A stretch of 64,000 bases of DNA, taken from Sulfitobacter maritimus (GTDB lineage: Bacteria; Pseudomonadota; Alphaproteobacteria; Rhodobacterales; Rhodobacteraceae). Below are positions 38,908-48,690 of this stretch, piece by piece. Location: the NCBI RefSeq assembly GCF_013346665.1, contig NZ_JABVBB010000034.1:558001-622000 (forward strand). The letters are read 5' to 3'. Positions within the stretch are counted from its first letter, which is position 1; every line of letters begins with the position of its first letter. The notes beneath the pieces are model-generated. The model searched no databases and was not told where the DNA came from. It saw only the letters and a list, made by a program, of their open reading frames with translations. Position numbers and translations under genes: made by a program.

Positions 38908-40176
38908 ATGGCCCCGATTAAAGACCACCCCCAGCGGCTTGCTCTGACAGGCGAAATGCATGCGCGTCCTTTTCCGCAGCTTGCCGCGCCCTCGCGGGTG
39001 GCCTTTCTCGCCGTAAAGTTCGCGCCGGGCTGTGATGCGAAGTCTGAACTGAACGCCCTGCTAGCCCATTACGGCGCACCCCGCGCGGATGCGGAGGCCA
39101 AACATTACTACGGCGAAATGGGGCGCTTCACGCTGAAATGGGAGCAGCATACCGAGTTCGTCACCTATACGGTGATTGCACAGGCCGGGCAGGCCGCACC
39201 CTTTGCCGCCTCCGATTTTGACGTCTTTCCCGATGATTGGCTGTCGTCCATGCAAGGCGAGCGGATCACGTCCGCGCTGGTGGTGGTGCTGCCCAAACCC
39301 GGCGATGATGCTGAGGTTGCCGCCCATCTGCAAGACTGGTTCGTGCCTGAAAGTCTCGCTGTGGCCGAGGTGCTGGAAGGGGCGTCGGTGGTCGCCAGTG
39401 ACTTTCGGATCGATCCCGCAGGCCACATGCGGCTGGCGCTATTTACCGACGCGAGCACGGGCCAGCGCCGGATCGGGCGCATTGTGCAGCGGCTGTGCGA
39501 GATTGAGACCTATAAGGCCATGTCGATGTTGGGCTTTATGGAAGCACGGGGCATGGCAACCGCGCTCAACGATCTGGACGGGCAACTCTCCACCCTGATG
39601 GGCGCGATGCGCAGCGGGGCAGGGACGGCGGCCGAAGAAACGCTCCACGCGCTGCTCGACGTTTCTGTGGCGTTGGAGGCGCTCACGGCAGATACGGCCT
39701 ACCGTTTTGCCGCCACGGGGGCCTATGAGGCGATTGTCTATCAGCGCATCTCGGCCCTGCGCGAAGAGCGCTTTATGGGGCGGCAGGGGTTCGGAGAGTT
39801 CATGATGCGGCGCTATGAGCCGGCAATGCGGACGGTGAAATCCACCGAGGCGCGGTTGCAGACACTTTCAGGCCGCGCGCTGCGCGCTGCTGATCTGCTG
39901 CGGACGCGGGTCGATGTGGAACGCTCGGCCCAGAACCAAGCGATCCTTGCCAGCATGGACCGCCGCGCCGATCTGCAACTGCGGCTGCAACATACGGTCG
40001 AAGGGCTGTCGGTTGTCGCGATCAGCTATTACGCCGTGTCGCTGGCGGGTTATCTTCTTTATCCCGCCGCCGAGCGGCTGGGGGTCAGCAAAGGGGTGCT
40101 GACCGCCATTGTTACTCTGCCGGTAGTCCTTGGGGTCTGGCTGATGTTGCGGCGTCTGCGACGGAAGATCGGTTGA
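38908..40176 (+). CDS. DUF3422 family membrane-anchored protein
   Basis: A 422-residue protein beginning HPQRLALTGEMHARPFPQL, the hallmark of DUF3422. A long soluble region with a coiled-coil-like part (about 230-360) is followed by two C-terminal transmembrane helices (about 365-385 and 395-412). The function of the family is not known. Its 3' end overlaps the 3' end of the convergent YeeE/YedE gene by 65 nt. Confidence 0.88.
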   Translation: MAPIKDHPQRLALTGEMHARPFPQLAAPSRVAFLAVKFAPGCDAKSELNALLAHYGAPRADAEAKHYYGEMGRFTLKWEQHTEFVTYTVIAQAGQAAPFAASDFDVFPDDWLSSMQGERITSALVVVLPKPGDDAEVAAHLQDWFVPESLAVAEVLEGASVVASDFRIDPAGHMRLALFTDASTGQRRIGRIVQRLCEIETYKAMSMLGFMEARGMATALNDLDGQLSTLMGAMRSGAGTAAEETLHALLDVSVALEALTADTAYRFAATGAYEAIVYQRISALREERFMGRQGFGEFMMRRYEPAMRTVKSTEARLQTLSGRALRAADLLRTRVDVERSAQNQAILASMDRRADLQLRLQHTVEGLSVVAISYYAVSLAGYLLYPAAERLGVSKGVLTAIVTLPVVLGVWLMLRRLRRKIG

Positions 40177-41185
40177 GCAGTGCCTGCATGGCAAGCGCGC
40201 CCAGAGCGATCATGGAGATGGCCTCGATAGCCGCGACCGACAGCGTCGGTACGCCCGACAGGCCAGCGCCCAATGTGCAGCCCCCGGCCAGCACACCGCC
40301 CACGCCCATCATCGCCGCGCCGGTAAGGTAGCGGCCAGTCTGGCGCGGCGCGTCAAAGCTCTGCCAGCGGAATTCGCCCGACAGCAAGCTGGCGATCAAT
40401 GCACCGATCAAGACGCCGCCCAACAGGCCAGTGCCGAACCCGGCAGGGATGGAAGAACTGGCGATGGTCCAGAACAGCGAGTCCGCAGCAGGGGAGGTGA
40501 AGCTCAGGCTTTCCATCGCGATGGGGTCAAACTCGTCCAACAGGATGAACCCGGTCCCAACCCATGCCGCAGGCACCAGCAGCCCCAGAAGCGCCGCCAT
40601 GACAAGCTGCCCCGCACGGTTGCCCGAGCGCAGTGCGTAGGCCAATGAAGCGAGCGCAATAAGACCGCCCCAGAGCAGCGCCCCACCGGGTAGGGTGGCA
40701 AGGCTGACGTTCTCGCCCAGATTGACAGTAACGGACCCTAGCGCCACCCGCAGCGGAGCGAGTACGCCCTTTAGCGTCGCATGAGCCACCACAGCAAAGA
40801 CCAGCACCACCAGCGCTGCACGCAGATTACCACCACCTGTCAGGACCGTGAGACGTGAAATGCAGCCGCGCGTCAGCACCATGCCCGCGCCGAACAAAAT
40901 CCCGCCGATGGCAATGGCCAGGAAAGGCACCTCGCTGGCCATAAAGCGATGCGCGTCGAACTCAATAAGGCCAGCCAGCACCGCAGCCTGAGTACCGATC
41001 ACGGCAAAGGCGAGCGCAGCCAGCCAGATGCCGAGCGCCTCGCGGCGGTCCTCGCCCACAAGGCTGCGGCGAAAACAGAAGCGGGTGCGCTGCGCCAGTA
41101 CGCCGAACGCAAAACCGATCACAGCTGCCAGCAGAACAGATGCCTGTTTCGCCGTGGTCTCTTCAAAGCCGAAGGACTCAAACAT
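40112..41185 (-). CDS. YeeE/YedE (TsuA-like) sulfur-compound transporter
   Basis: A 357-residue inner-membrane protein with about nine hydrophobic helices. The conserved Cys motifs of thiosulfate/sulfur transporters are present: TRFCFRRSL (about 34), GMVLTRGCISRL (about 85) and GVLAGGCTLGAGLSGVPTL (about 310). In this family the Cys residues relay the sulfur compound. The start at 41185 has GAGGG 8 nt upstream and begins MFESFGFEETTAKQ; the frame continues upstream without conserved sequence. It converges with the DUF3422 gene. Confidence 0.88.
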   Translation of the reverse strand: MFESFGFEETTAKQASVLLAAVIGFAFGVLAQRTRFCFRRSLVGEDRREALGIWLAALAFAVIGTQAAVLAGLIEFDAHRFMASEVPFLAIAIGGILFGAGMVLTRGCISRLTVLTGGGNLRAALVVLVFAVVAHATLKGVLAPLRVALGSVTVNLGENVSLATLPGGALLWGGLIALASLAYALRSGNRAGQLVMAALLGLLVPAAWVGTGFILLDEFDPIAMESLSFTSPAADSLFWTIASSSIPAGFGTGLLGGVLIGALIASLLSGEFRWQSFDAPRQTGRYLTGAAMMGVGGVLAGGCTLGAGLSGVPTLSVAAIEAISMIALGALAMQALLNRSSVADAATSARPQGLPAE

Positions 41186-41346
41186 CACAAAAACCCTCAA
41201 AAACGGAATTATTTCCCATTTGGCGGCAGGGGCGGGCGTAATCAAGTGAAAGAAGGCGAGGTGCGATGCTGGGCCGAGGAAAAATGTTTTCATCCGGCCC
41301 GTATTGCGGCAACTCTGTTCGGCGGAAGGGCGGAGGCCGAAAACAA

Positions 41347-41380
41347 AACGGCCCCCGAAGCGCAGTTCGGGGGCCGTTTG
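41347..41380 (-). terminator. Terminator at the end of the peptide-transporter permease genes
   Basis: A perfect 14-bp stem (AAACGGCCCCCGAA / TTCGGGGGCCGTTT) with a 6-nt loop. Read on the minus strand it ends in TTTTGTTTT, 14 nt beyond the oppC-like stop. Confidence 0.92.
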
Positions 41381-41393
41381 GGACTTATTTGGC

Positions 41394-42392
41394 TCAGCGG
41401 CCTCGGATCCGCGGATCAAGCGCGTCGCGCAGGCCGTCGCCTAGATAGTTCACCGCCAGAACCGTCAGCGAGATCGCGATTCCCGGCAGCATGACGCGTT
41501 CGGGGAACTCCTGCATCCGGTCAACCGCATCAGCCAGTTGCTTGCCCCATGTAGGGAAGTCCGACGGGAAGCCGACGCCGAGGAAGCTCAACGCGCTTTC
41601 AGTAATGATTGCCGTGGCCAGACCCAGCGTGGCCGAAACCATGATCGGCGAGATCACATTGGGCAGCAGGTGGCGCCGGATGATCTTGCCCGGTGTGGTG
41701 CCGATGGAGCGGGCGGCGAGAATGAACTCACGCTCCTTCAGCGCCAGAATGTCGCCACGTACGATCCGGGCCGTTTGCATCCAAGAAGTCAGGCTGATGA
41801 CAGAGACGATCAGGATGAACATGCCCCCTTCAGGCCCAAACTGCGCCCGCAGCGGTTGACCAAAAAGTGTCACCGCCAAAAGCACCAGCGGCAGGATCGG
41901 CAGGCTGAGGATCAGATCGGTAAAACGCATGAGCCAGAAGTCGAGCCGTTTGAAGAAGCCCGAGAGCACGCCCACGGCGGTGCCGATGATCAGTGCCAGC
42001 GCCATGGCCATCCAGCCCACCGCCATCGAGACACGCCCGCCGAAAAGCATCTGGGCAAGGATATCGCGGCCCAACTGATCGGTGCCAAAGGGGTGAATCC
42101 AGCCCGCTTTGGCGTCCCCATCCCACAGCAGCGTATAGATCGGCCGCCAGTTCTTGTTGCGGATGTCGAGCTTCTTGGCGTCGATGTCCCACAGGTAGGG
42201 GCCAAAGATTACCGCCAGCGTGATGAAGATCAGAAAGCCGCCGCCGAATAGCGCGCCTTTGTGTTTGCGGAACTGGTCCCAGACGTCGCGCCATTGGCTG
42301 CGCGGAGGCTTCTGCGGCCCCTTGTCTTGCAGCGCCTTCATGAACTCCAGGTCGGCTTCGACGGGGCTGGCGGGGATGGGTTGCTCAGTCAT
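41394..42392 (-). CDS. OppC/DppC-like ABC transporter permease
   Basis: Inner-membrane permease of a dipeptide/oligopeptide importer. The 332 residues have an N-terminal helix (about 48-66), the periplasmic loop with HPFGTDQLGRDILAQM and further helices. The EAA loop is EFILAARSIGTTPGKIIRRHLLPN, and it ends with GDGLRDALDPRIRGR. The start at 42392 (MTEQPIPASP) has GAGGAT just upstream and overlaps the 3' end of the oppB-like gene by 8 nt. Confidence 0.94.
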   Translation of the reverse strand: MTEQPIPASPVEADLEFMKALQDKGPQKPPRSQWRDVWDQFRKHKGALFGGGFLIFITLAVIFGPYLWDIDAKKLDIRNKNWRPIYTLLWDGDAKAGWIHPFGTDQLGRDILAQMLFGGRVSMAVGWMAMALALIIGTAVGVLSGFFKRLDFWLMRFTDLILSLPILPLVLLAVTLFGQPLRAQFGPEGGMFILIVSVISLTSWMQTARIVRGDILALKEREFILAARSIGTTPGKIIRRHLLPNVISPIMVSATLGLATAIITESALSFLGVGFPSDFPTWGKQLADAVDRMQEFPERVMLPGIAISLTVLAVNYLGDGLRDALDPRIRGR

Positions 42393-43422
42393 AACGGATC
42401 CTCGGGTCAAGCAGGCCGTACAGGATGTCTGCGATCAAGTTGAACAGCACGATCAGGATCGCAAAGATGAAGGTGAGGGTCATGACCATCGGCAGGTCAT
42501 TGGCCCGCAGTGCGGTCAGCAGCAGTTGCCCGATGCCGTTCACCTTAAAGACGTTTTCAGTAATAATCGCACCGCCAAAGATCGCGGGCATGCCGAGCGC
42601 GATGACGGTGACGACCGGGATCATCGAGTTGCGCAGCACATGGACCATGACGACGACGCTTTCCTTCAATCCCTTGGCGCGGGCGGTGCGGACGTAGTCT
42701 TGGTTCAGGTTGTCGAGCATGGCACCACGCATGTAGCGGCTGATCTGGGCGGTGGTTTGCAGGGCCAGCACCATGACGGGCATGATCATCTGCATGAACT
42801 GCACCTTAAAGCTCTCCCAGTCGTTTACCACATGGGTCGTGTCATAGATCGACGGCAACCAACCGAGATAGACTGAGAAGATCACGATGAGCAGCGGCCC
42901 GGTAAAGAAGGGCGGGATCGAAAAGCCGACCATGGTGACGAATGTCCCGGCCTGATCGAAAACCGAGTAATGGCGATAGGCCGAGTAAATCCCGATCGGA
43001 ATGGCGATGACGATGCCCACGATATAGGCCAGCCCCACGACCCAGAGGGTCTGTGGCATCCGCTGGATCACGATGTCCATCACCGGCGAACGGGTCTGCC
43101 AAGAGATCACGCGCAGCTTGCCCTCAGAAAATGCAGTGTCGGGCAACCAGCTGAACAGGGCAGAGCGGTTGGTCAGATAGTCAATGAACACTTGTGGCTC
43201 GATCCAGAAGACCTGCACCAGCCACTTCCAGTATTGGATATGGATCGGTTGCCCAAGGCCCAAGGCCTCGCGCATTTTCTCTTTCACCTCAGGCGGGACC
43301 GTCAGCGGCACTTGGGCCATCGGGTCGCCGGGCGCGAGTTGCAGCAGCAGGAAAATCACCAGGCTGATAAACAAAAGCGTCGGGATCGACAAAAGAAGTC
43401 GTCGGATGGTGAAGGTCAACAT
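42385..43422 (-). CDS. OppB/DppB-like ABC transporter permease
   Basis: The first permease of the peptide importer, 345 residues with six helices. It begins MLTFTIRRLLLSIPTLLFISLV, followed by the family motif LAPGDP. The EAA loop lies in DYVRTARAKGLKESVVVMVHVLRNSMIPVV, and it ends ADILYGLLDPRIRYD. It lies 116 nt downstream of the binding-protein gene, from which it is separated by a strong hairpin. Confidence 0.95.
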   Translation of the reverse strand: MLTFTIRRLLLSIPTLLFISLVIFLLLQLAPGDPMAQVPLTVPPEVKEKMREALGLGQPIHIQYWKWLVQVFWIEPQVFIDYLTNRSALFSWLPDTAFSEGKLRVISWQTRSPVMDIVIQRMPQTLWVVGLAYIVGIVIAIPIGIYSAYRHYSVFDQAGTFVTMVGFSIPPFFTGPLLIVIFSVYLGWLPSIYDTTHVVNDWESFKVQFMQMIMPVMVLALQTTAQISRYMRGAMLDNLNQDYVRTARAKGLKESVVVMVHVLRNSMIPVVTVIALGMPAIFGGAIITENVFKVNGIGQLLLTALRANDLPMVMTLTFIFAILIVLFNLIADILYGLLDPRIRYD

Positions 43423-43466
43423 GGGCGTCGCCTTTGTAAGTCAGTCTGTAAGTTGGGGGCGAAAAA

Positions 43467-43489
43467 GGGTGTGCGACCTGCGCACACCC
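43467..43489 (-). terminator. Hairpin with T-run between binding-protein and permease genes
   Basis: GGGTGTGCG / CGCACACCC, a 9-bp perfect stem with a 5-nt loop. Read on the minus strand it is followed by CTTTTTC. It can act as a partial terminator, so that the binding protein is made in excess over the permeases. Confidence 0.8.
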
Positions 43490-43538
43490 CCGGTAGTCAT
43501 CGTTGGGGCGCTTGGCAAGCCAGACGCCCCGATTGATG

Positions 43539-45263
43539 TTATTCTTCCTTTTTGCGGTACCAATCTGCCGCGTTCCACAACTCCGAGTCCCAAGTGTTCA
43601 GGATCACACCGCCAAGGGTGTTGGACGCTGCAGAAACCCGACCACGGTCTACCAGTGGCAGGATCGAATAGCTGTCTTTGGTCAGCATGTCGTTCAGCTT
43701 CTTGGCGATTTCGCCACGCTTTTCCATCTCGCCGGTACGGCCAAGCTCGGCCACCATTGCGTCATACTCTTCGTTGCAGAAGCGGTTGATGTTTTCGCCC
43801 TGCCACTGTGTTTCCGGGCCGGGGAATTTCGCGCAGGTCCGCTGGGCAAGGTAGCTTTGCGGGTCGGTGCCATCGAAGTTGTTGGCGTACATTTCAACGT
43901 CTGCATAGAACCGCTGGAATGTGTCGGTCGACCCGGGATCACCACCAAAGAAGACCGAAGAGTCGATGTTGCGCAGCTCGGTTTCGACACCGATTTGGCT
44001 CCACCAATCTTTGATCAGCGCTTGGAAGTCCTGACGCACAGCATTGGTCGAGGTCTGGTAGAGCAGGGACAGCTTCTTGCCGTCCTTCTCGCGCACACCG
44101 TCGCCGTCGCTGTCGACCCAGCCCGCCTCTTCAAGCAGAGCTTTCGCGCCTTCGATGTCCTGAGTCAGACAGTCGGTGTTGTCAGAGGCGTAAAGCTCAG
44201 GTGCTGGCACCATGTTGCAGGTGGCGCGGCCCGCTTGGCCATAGCCCACTTCGACCAGCAGTTCGCGGTCGATCGCCATGGACAGCGCGCGGCGCACTTT
44301 TTCATCGCTCAGGATCGGGTGCGGGTGTTTGGCGGTCGAACGCTCGCCTTCGGGCAGGTCGGGGGAGGGGTCTGTCATGTTCAACTCAAGACGCTCTACC
44401 AGCGTGCCGAATGCCGACATCGGCTTGCCCTTGCCGCCTTCGGCCATCTTGGCAATCACGTCAGGCGCCAGTTGCAGGTTCCACGCGTAGTCGAACTCGC
44501 CCGTCTCCATCACTGCACGGCCTGCGGCTGTCGCATCGCCGCCACCCTTGAACGTCAGCGTGGCAAAGGCGGGTTTGCCTTCTTCGCGGAAGTTCTCGTT
44601 GGCTTCCATGGTGATCACGTCATTGGGACGGAACTCAACAACCTTGAACGGGCCAGTGCCGATGGGGTTGAAGTTGGCTTCGGTACACTCAGGCGCTTTG
44701 GCGCCGGTACAATCAGCAAATTGCGCGGCCTGCAGGATCGGGGACTGGCCGCCCATGAAGGGGCCGTAGGGGTTCGGCATCGGCTCAGAGAAAGTCACTT
44801 TGACCGTCTGATCGTCGACCGCCTCAACCGAAGCAACACCTTCAAACTTCGCCAACTGCGCACAGCCGCCTTCGGGGTTCATGCAGTAGTCGGCTGTAAA
44901 TTTCACGTCATTGGCGGTGAAGGGCGTGCCGTCGGACCAAACCAAACCGTCTTTCAACTGCCAGGTGATGGTCTTGAGGTCTTCGCTCACGCCGCCGTTT
45001 TCAAGCGTGGGAATTTCCTTGGCCAGAAACGGCACCAGACCGCCGTTTTCGTCATAACGCCCAAGTGGCTCCAGCACGAGCGAGGAGGCTTCGACGTCTT
45101 TGGTCCCCGATGACAGGTAGGGGTTCAAGATCGACGGCGCCTGCCAATAGATGATCTTTACCTCACCATCCCGGCCGCGCTCGCCTTCATGTCCTTCGGC
45201 AAGGGCCATGGGGGCAAATGCAGCAGATGCCACGGCCCCCATCAATAGGGTCTTCATTTTCAT
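43539..45263 (-). CDS. Periplasmic peptide-type substrate-binding protein (SBP family 5)
   Basis: A 574-residue exported binding protein with a Sec signal (MKMKTLLMGAVASAAFAPMALA). It shows SBP_bac_5 features: LKDGLVWSDGTPFTANDVKFT (about 104-124), NFNPIGTGPFKV and RRALSMAIDRELLVEVGYG. A DSDGDGVREKDG loop in the C-terminal lobe resembles an EF-hand-like calcium loop. Six Cys outside the signal could form disulfides. It is the first gene of the minus-strand transporter operon and divergent from the ATPase gene. Confidence 0.94.
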   Translation of the reverse strand: MKMKTLLMGAVASAAFAPMALAEGHEGERGRDGEVKIIYWQAPSILNPYLSSGTKDVEASSLVLEPLGRYDENGGLVPFLAKEIPTLENGGVSEDLKTITWQLKDGLVWSDGTPFTANDVKFTADYCMNPEGGCAQLAKFEGVASVEAVDDQTVKVTFSEPMPNPYGPFMGGQSPILQAAQFADCTGAKAPECTEANFNPIGTGPFKVVEFRPNDVITMEANENFREEGKPAFATLTFKGGGDATAAGRAVMETGEFDYAWNLQLAPDVIAKMAEGGKGKPMSAFGTLVERLELNMTDPSPDLPEGERSTAKHPHPILSDEKVRRALSMAIDRELLVEVGYGQAGRATCNMVPAPELYASDNTDCLTQDIEGAKALLEEAGWVDSDGDGVREKDGKKLSLLYQTSTNAVRQDFQALIKDWWSQIGVETELRNIDSSVFFGGDPGSTDTFQRFYADVEMYANNFDGTDPQSYLAQRTCAKFPGPETQWQGENINRFCNEEYDAMVAELGRTGEMEKRGEIAKKLNDMLTKDSYSILPLVDRGRVSAASNTLGGVILNTWDSELWNAADWYRKKEE

Positions 45264-45581
45264 ACTTCACTCCATGTTGGACACCTAAGCGTGCCGCTTT
45301 TTATGACAGGATTTCCCCTGCCTTTTCTGTTGTCGCCTTGGGAAAAAGCCCCTCAGTTTCGCTTGCTAAACATGCTAAATACCTGCATATTTCTACCAGA
45401 GCGAGAAGTGCGCTTCCCAAGCCGCATAGGGCGTATCGAAAACAGGTTTCGCGGAAATTACAAGACTCGTCGTGGCACATATTTGACAAAGCCGACGGCA
45501 GGTGCATCAGGTTTGACAGTCTTGCCATATTCGCCGTAGCGTCAGGCGAAATTCGCCCCAAGAAAAACAACAGGGAAACAG
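45264..45581. promoter_or_regulatory. Divergent intergenic region of the peptide-transporter locus
   Basis: 318 bp without a gene, feeding the binding-protein gene on (-) and the ATPase gene on (+). A possible sigma-70-like element for (+) is TTGACA at 45513-45518, with TAGCGT at 45537-45542 (18-nt spacing). Near 45365-45385 the stretch GCTAAACATGCTAAATAC holds two imperfect copies of GCTAAAYA. These are weak signals. Confidence 0.4.
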
Positions 45582-47414
45582 ATGCTGGATACCACAAACG
45601 AGACGCCCATCGCCCAGATCGAAGGGCTGCGCGTTGAATTTCAGACCAAAGATGGCCCTGTTGTGGGCGTTGAGGACGTCAGTTTCCACATCAATCCGGG
45701 CGAGACGGTCTGCGTTGTTGGGGAATCGGGCTCGGGCAAGTCGGTGTCTTCGCTGTCTTTGATGCGGTTGGTAGAATACGGCGGCGGCGAAATCGCTGGC
45801 GGGCGGATGCTTTTTGACCGGGGCGCGCAGGGCGAGGTCGATCTCGCGGCGAGCGGCGGCAATATGATGCGCAAGATTCGCGGCAATGAGATCGGGATGA
45901 TCTTTCAAGAGCCGATGACCGCGTTGAACCCCGTCTTCACCATCGGCAAACAGATGACCGAAGGTCTGCGTCTGCATCTGAATATGTCGCGCAAAGAGGC
46001 CGAGGCCCGCGCGCTGGAATTGATGCGTCAAGTCCGCATTCCCGAGCCGGAGCGGCGTCTGAAGCAATACCCCCATGAGCTATCCGGCGGTATGCGCCAG
46101 CGCGTCGTGATTGCAATGGCCTTGGCCTGTGAACCGCGCCTGCTTATCGCGGATGAGCCGACCACGGCGCTTGACGTAACCATTCAAGCCGAGATCCTTG
46201 CACTGATGGACCGGCTCAAGCGCGAGACTGGCACGGCGGTGATGTTCATCACCCATGATATGGCCGTGGTGGCGCAGATGGCCGACCGCGTGGTCGTCAT
46301 GTTCCGCGGCAAAAAGGTCGAAGAAGGCACGGTTGAGGAGATTTTCGAGAACCCGCAGCACCCCTATACCAAAGCGCTTTTGGCCGCCGTGCCGAAACTG
46401 GGCGAGATGACAGGCAAACCTTACCCAGAGCCGATGAAGCTGCTGGGCTCGGAAGACAAGGAAATCTTGCCGATCAAAGGCCGCGAAGAGGTGCTGCTTT
46501 CGGTCAAAAACCTGACCACACGTTTCCCGGTGCAGGGCGGTTTCCTGCGGCGCACCGTGGCCAATGTCCATGCGGTCGAAGACTTGTCCTTTAGCATCAA
46601 CAAGGGCCAGACGCTGAGCCTTGTAGGTGAGTCTGGTTGCGGCAAATCAACGGCGGGGCGCTCAATCCTGCGGCTGGTGGAGCCTATGTCGGGGGAGGTG
46701 AACCTTGATGGCGTAGACATCATGGCGCTCGATCAAAGCGCCCTGCGCACCGCGCGCCTCGACATGCAGATGATCTTCCAAGACCCCTTCGCCTCGCTCA
46801 ACCCGCAGATGCAACTGGCCGATCAAGTGGCCGAGCCGATCCACAACTTTGCCACGCTCAAGGGGGGGGAGATCAACAAGCGGATCGAGATGCTCTTTGA
46901 CCGGGTCGAACTGCCGCGCAGCTTCATGCGCCGCTTCCCGCATGAGCTGTCGGGCGGCCAACGTCAGCGTGTCGCCATCGCCCGCGCGCTTGCGCTGAAC
47001 CCCAAGCTCATTATTGCGGACGAGGCGGTCTCGGCCCTCGACGTGTCGGTGCAGGCGCAAGTGTTGAACTTGATGATGGAGCTTCAGGCCGAGATGGAAC
47101 TGTCGTTCCTCTTTATCAGCCATGACATGGCGGTGGTCGAACGGGTCAGCCACTATGTGGGCGTGATGTATCTGGGCCGCATTGTTGAGCTTGGCTCGCG
47201 CCAGCGCGTGTTTGAAAACCCGCAGCACCCCTATACACAAGCGCTGATGAAGGCGGTCCCCATCGCGGATCCCCGTCGGCGCAAGTCGGAGAAGGATTTG
47301 AACTTCAAGCCGATCCCATCGCCGATCCATCCTATATCCTACAAGCCAGAGCCTTCGGTCTATAAGGAAGTGGAACCGGGCCATCATGTGTTGATCACCG
47401 ACAGCGGTTACTAA
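45582..47414 (+). CDS. Fused double-domain peptide ABC transporter ATPase
   Basis: A 610-residue cytoplasmic protein with two complete ABC ATPase domains (DppD+DppF type). Domain 1: Walker A GESGSGKS (about 48-55), signature ELSGGMRQR, Walker [13 protein letters not shown]. Domain 2: Walker [10 protein letters not shown] (about 348-356), signature ELSGGQRQR, Walker [13 protein letters not shown]. Each is followed by the oligopeptide-type C-terminal segment with HPYTKAL/HPYTQAL. It should energise the OppB/OppC-like permeases encoded divergently. The amidohydrolase gene follows by 11 nt. Confidence 0.96.
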   Translation: MLDTTNETPIAQIEGLRVEFQTKDGPVVGVEDVSFHINPGETVCVVGESGSGKSVSSLSLMRLVEYGGGEIAGGRMLFDRGAQGEVDLAASGGNMMRKIRGNEIGMIFQEPMTALNPVFTIGKQMTEGLRLHLNMSRKEAEARALELMRQVRIPEPERRLKQYPHELSGGMRQRVVIAMALACEPRLLIADEPTTALDVTIQAEILALMDRLKRETGTAVMFITHDMAVVAQMADRVVVMFRGKKVEEGTVEEIFENPQHPYTKALLAAVPKLGEMTGKPYPEPMKLLGSEDKEILPIKGREEVLLSVKNLTTRFPVQGGFLRRTVANVHAVEDLSFSINKGQTLSLVGESGCGKSTAGRSILRLVEPMSGEVNLDGVDIMALDQSALRTARLDMQMIFQDPFASLNPQMQLADQVAEPIHNFATLKGGEINKRIEMLFDRVELPRSFMRRFPHELSGGQRQRVAIARALALNPKLIIADEAVSALDVSVQAQVLNLMMELQAEMELSFLFISHDMAVVERVSHYVGVMYLGRIVELGSRQRVFENPQHPYTQALMKAVPIADPRRRKSEKDLNFKPIPSPIHPISYKPEPSVYKEVEPGHHVLITDSGY

Positions 47415-47425
47415 AGGAAGACCCC

Positions 47426-48589
47426 ATGACCACGCGTCTGACGCCGTTTGAACTGATGGAAAAACTCATCAGTTTTCCCACCGTGTCGCGGGATACAAAC
47501 ATCCCGCTGATCGATTGGGTGGCCGAGTATCTTTCCAGCCACGGCATCGAAAGCCACCGCTACATTGATCCCGAGCAGCCCAAACATGCGCTCTTTGCCC
47601 ATGCCGGACCTTGGGAAGAGGGGGCGGTCGTGCTGTCGGGCCATACCGATGTGGTGCCGGTGGACGGTCAGCCGTGGGAGAGTGATCCCTTCACCGTGAC
47701 CGAACGCGATGGCCGCTACTACGGGCGCGGTACCTGCGACATGAAGGGTTTTGACGCGCTGGCGATCTGGGCGCTGGTCGAGGCGCATTATGCGCAGGTC
47801 AAACGCCCACTGCAAATCGCGCTCAGCTTTGACGAAGAGATCGGCTGCACCGGCGCGCCGCCGATGATTGAGGCGATGCAGGGCGTGTTGCCAAAAGGCT
47901 CTGCCGTGATCGTGGGCGAGCCGTCGACCATGCAGGCTGTCACCGGCCACAAGGGCGGGATCGGGTTTAACACGCATCTGGTGGGGTTTGAGGTCCATTC
48001 TTCGCTCCTGCACACCGGCGTCAACGCGATCATGGCCGGGGCCAAGCTGATCGAATGGGCCAATGACGTGAACAGCGACAATATGGCCGCCAAACCGACC
48101 GAGACCGCAGCAATGTTCGACCCGCCCTTCACAACCGCCCATGTCGGCGTGATCGAAGGCGGCACAGCGCATAACATCACCGCCAAAGACTGCAAATTCG
48201 CGATGGATTTCCGCGTGGTGCCGGGCGAGGACAAGGACAAATGGGGCACCGCCTACCTCAAGAAAGTGCGCGAGGTCGAAAAGCAGATGCAGGCCGTGGT
48301 GCCTGAGACATATATCGAAACCTCAACCCGCTTTGACGTGCCGGCGCTGCAACCCGAGAAAGACGGTGAGGCCGAGCAGATCGTGCGCCAGATCACCGGC
48401 GACAATGCGAGCCACAAGGTGAGCTACGGCACCGAGGCTGGGCAGTTCCAAGAAGCGGGCTATTCCGCGGTGATCTGCGGGCCGGGCGACATCGCACAGG
48501 CGCATCAGCCGAATGAATTTATCGAGGTCTCGCAGTTCGAGGCGGGCCATGACTTTATGCGCAGGCTGCTGACCCGGCTGCAAGGCTAA
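47426..48589 (+). CDS. ArgE-like acetylornithine deacetylase / M20 amidohydrolase
   Basis: A 387-residue M20A-type zinc hydrolase similar to N-acetylornithine deacetylase. Motifs: VVLSGHTDVVPVDGQPW (His and Asp, about 70-86), YYGRGTCDMKG (bridging Asp), SFDEEIGCTGAP (catalytic Glu/Glu) and AHQPNEF near the end (His ligand). It lies 11 nt after the transporter ATPase, which favours a catabolic role on an imported N-acyl compound over arginine synthesis. Confidence 0.9.
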   Translation: MTTRLTPFELMEKLISFPTVSRDTNIPLIDWVAEYLSSHGIESHRYIDPEQPKHALFAHAGPWEEGAVVLSGHTDVVPVDGQPWESDPFTVTERDGRYYGRGTCDMKGFDALAIWALVEAHYAQVKRPLQIALSFDEEIGCTGAPPMIEAMQGVLPKGSAVIVGEPSTMQAVTGHKGGIGFNTHLVGFEVHSSLLHTGVNAIMAGAKLIEWANDVNSDNMAAKPTETAAMFDPPFTTAHVGVIEGGTAHNITAKDCKFAMDFRVVPGEDKDKWGTAYLKKVREVEKQMQAVVPETYIETSTRFDVPALQPEKDGEAEQIVRQITGDNASHKVSYGTEAGQFQEAGYSAVICGPGDIAQAHQPNEFIEVSQFEAGHDFMRRLLTRLQG

Positions 48590-48623
48590 GCCGGGGGCAG
48601 GGGGGCGTCTCCTGCCACCCGGC
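48590..48623 (+). terminator. Hairpin after the ArgE-like gene, possible attenuator
   Basis: GCCGGGGGCAGG pairs with CCTGCC-A-CCCGGC across a 9-nt loop with one bulged base. It starts directly after the stop codon. There is no T-run, so it may stabilise or attenuate rather than terminate. Confidence 0.4.
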
Positions 48624-48690
48624 GATCTGCTTTGCAATCTAACCGGCCGCCGTATTGCTGCGCGTGCGGCCTTATCTTACGGGCCGTGTC

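Noticed and set aside
43503..45113. 536-codon open frame antisense to the binding-protein gene
   Set aside because: It is a codon-bias shadow without a ribosome site. The sense strand encodes a signal peptide and SBP motifs.
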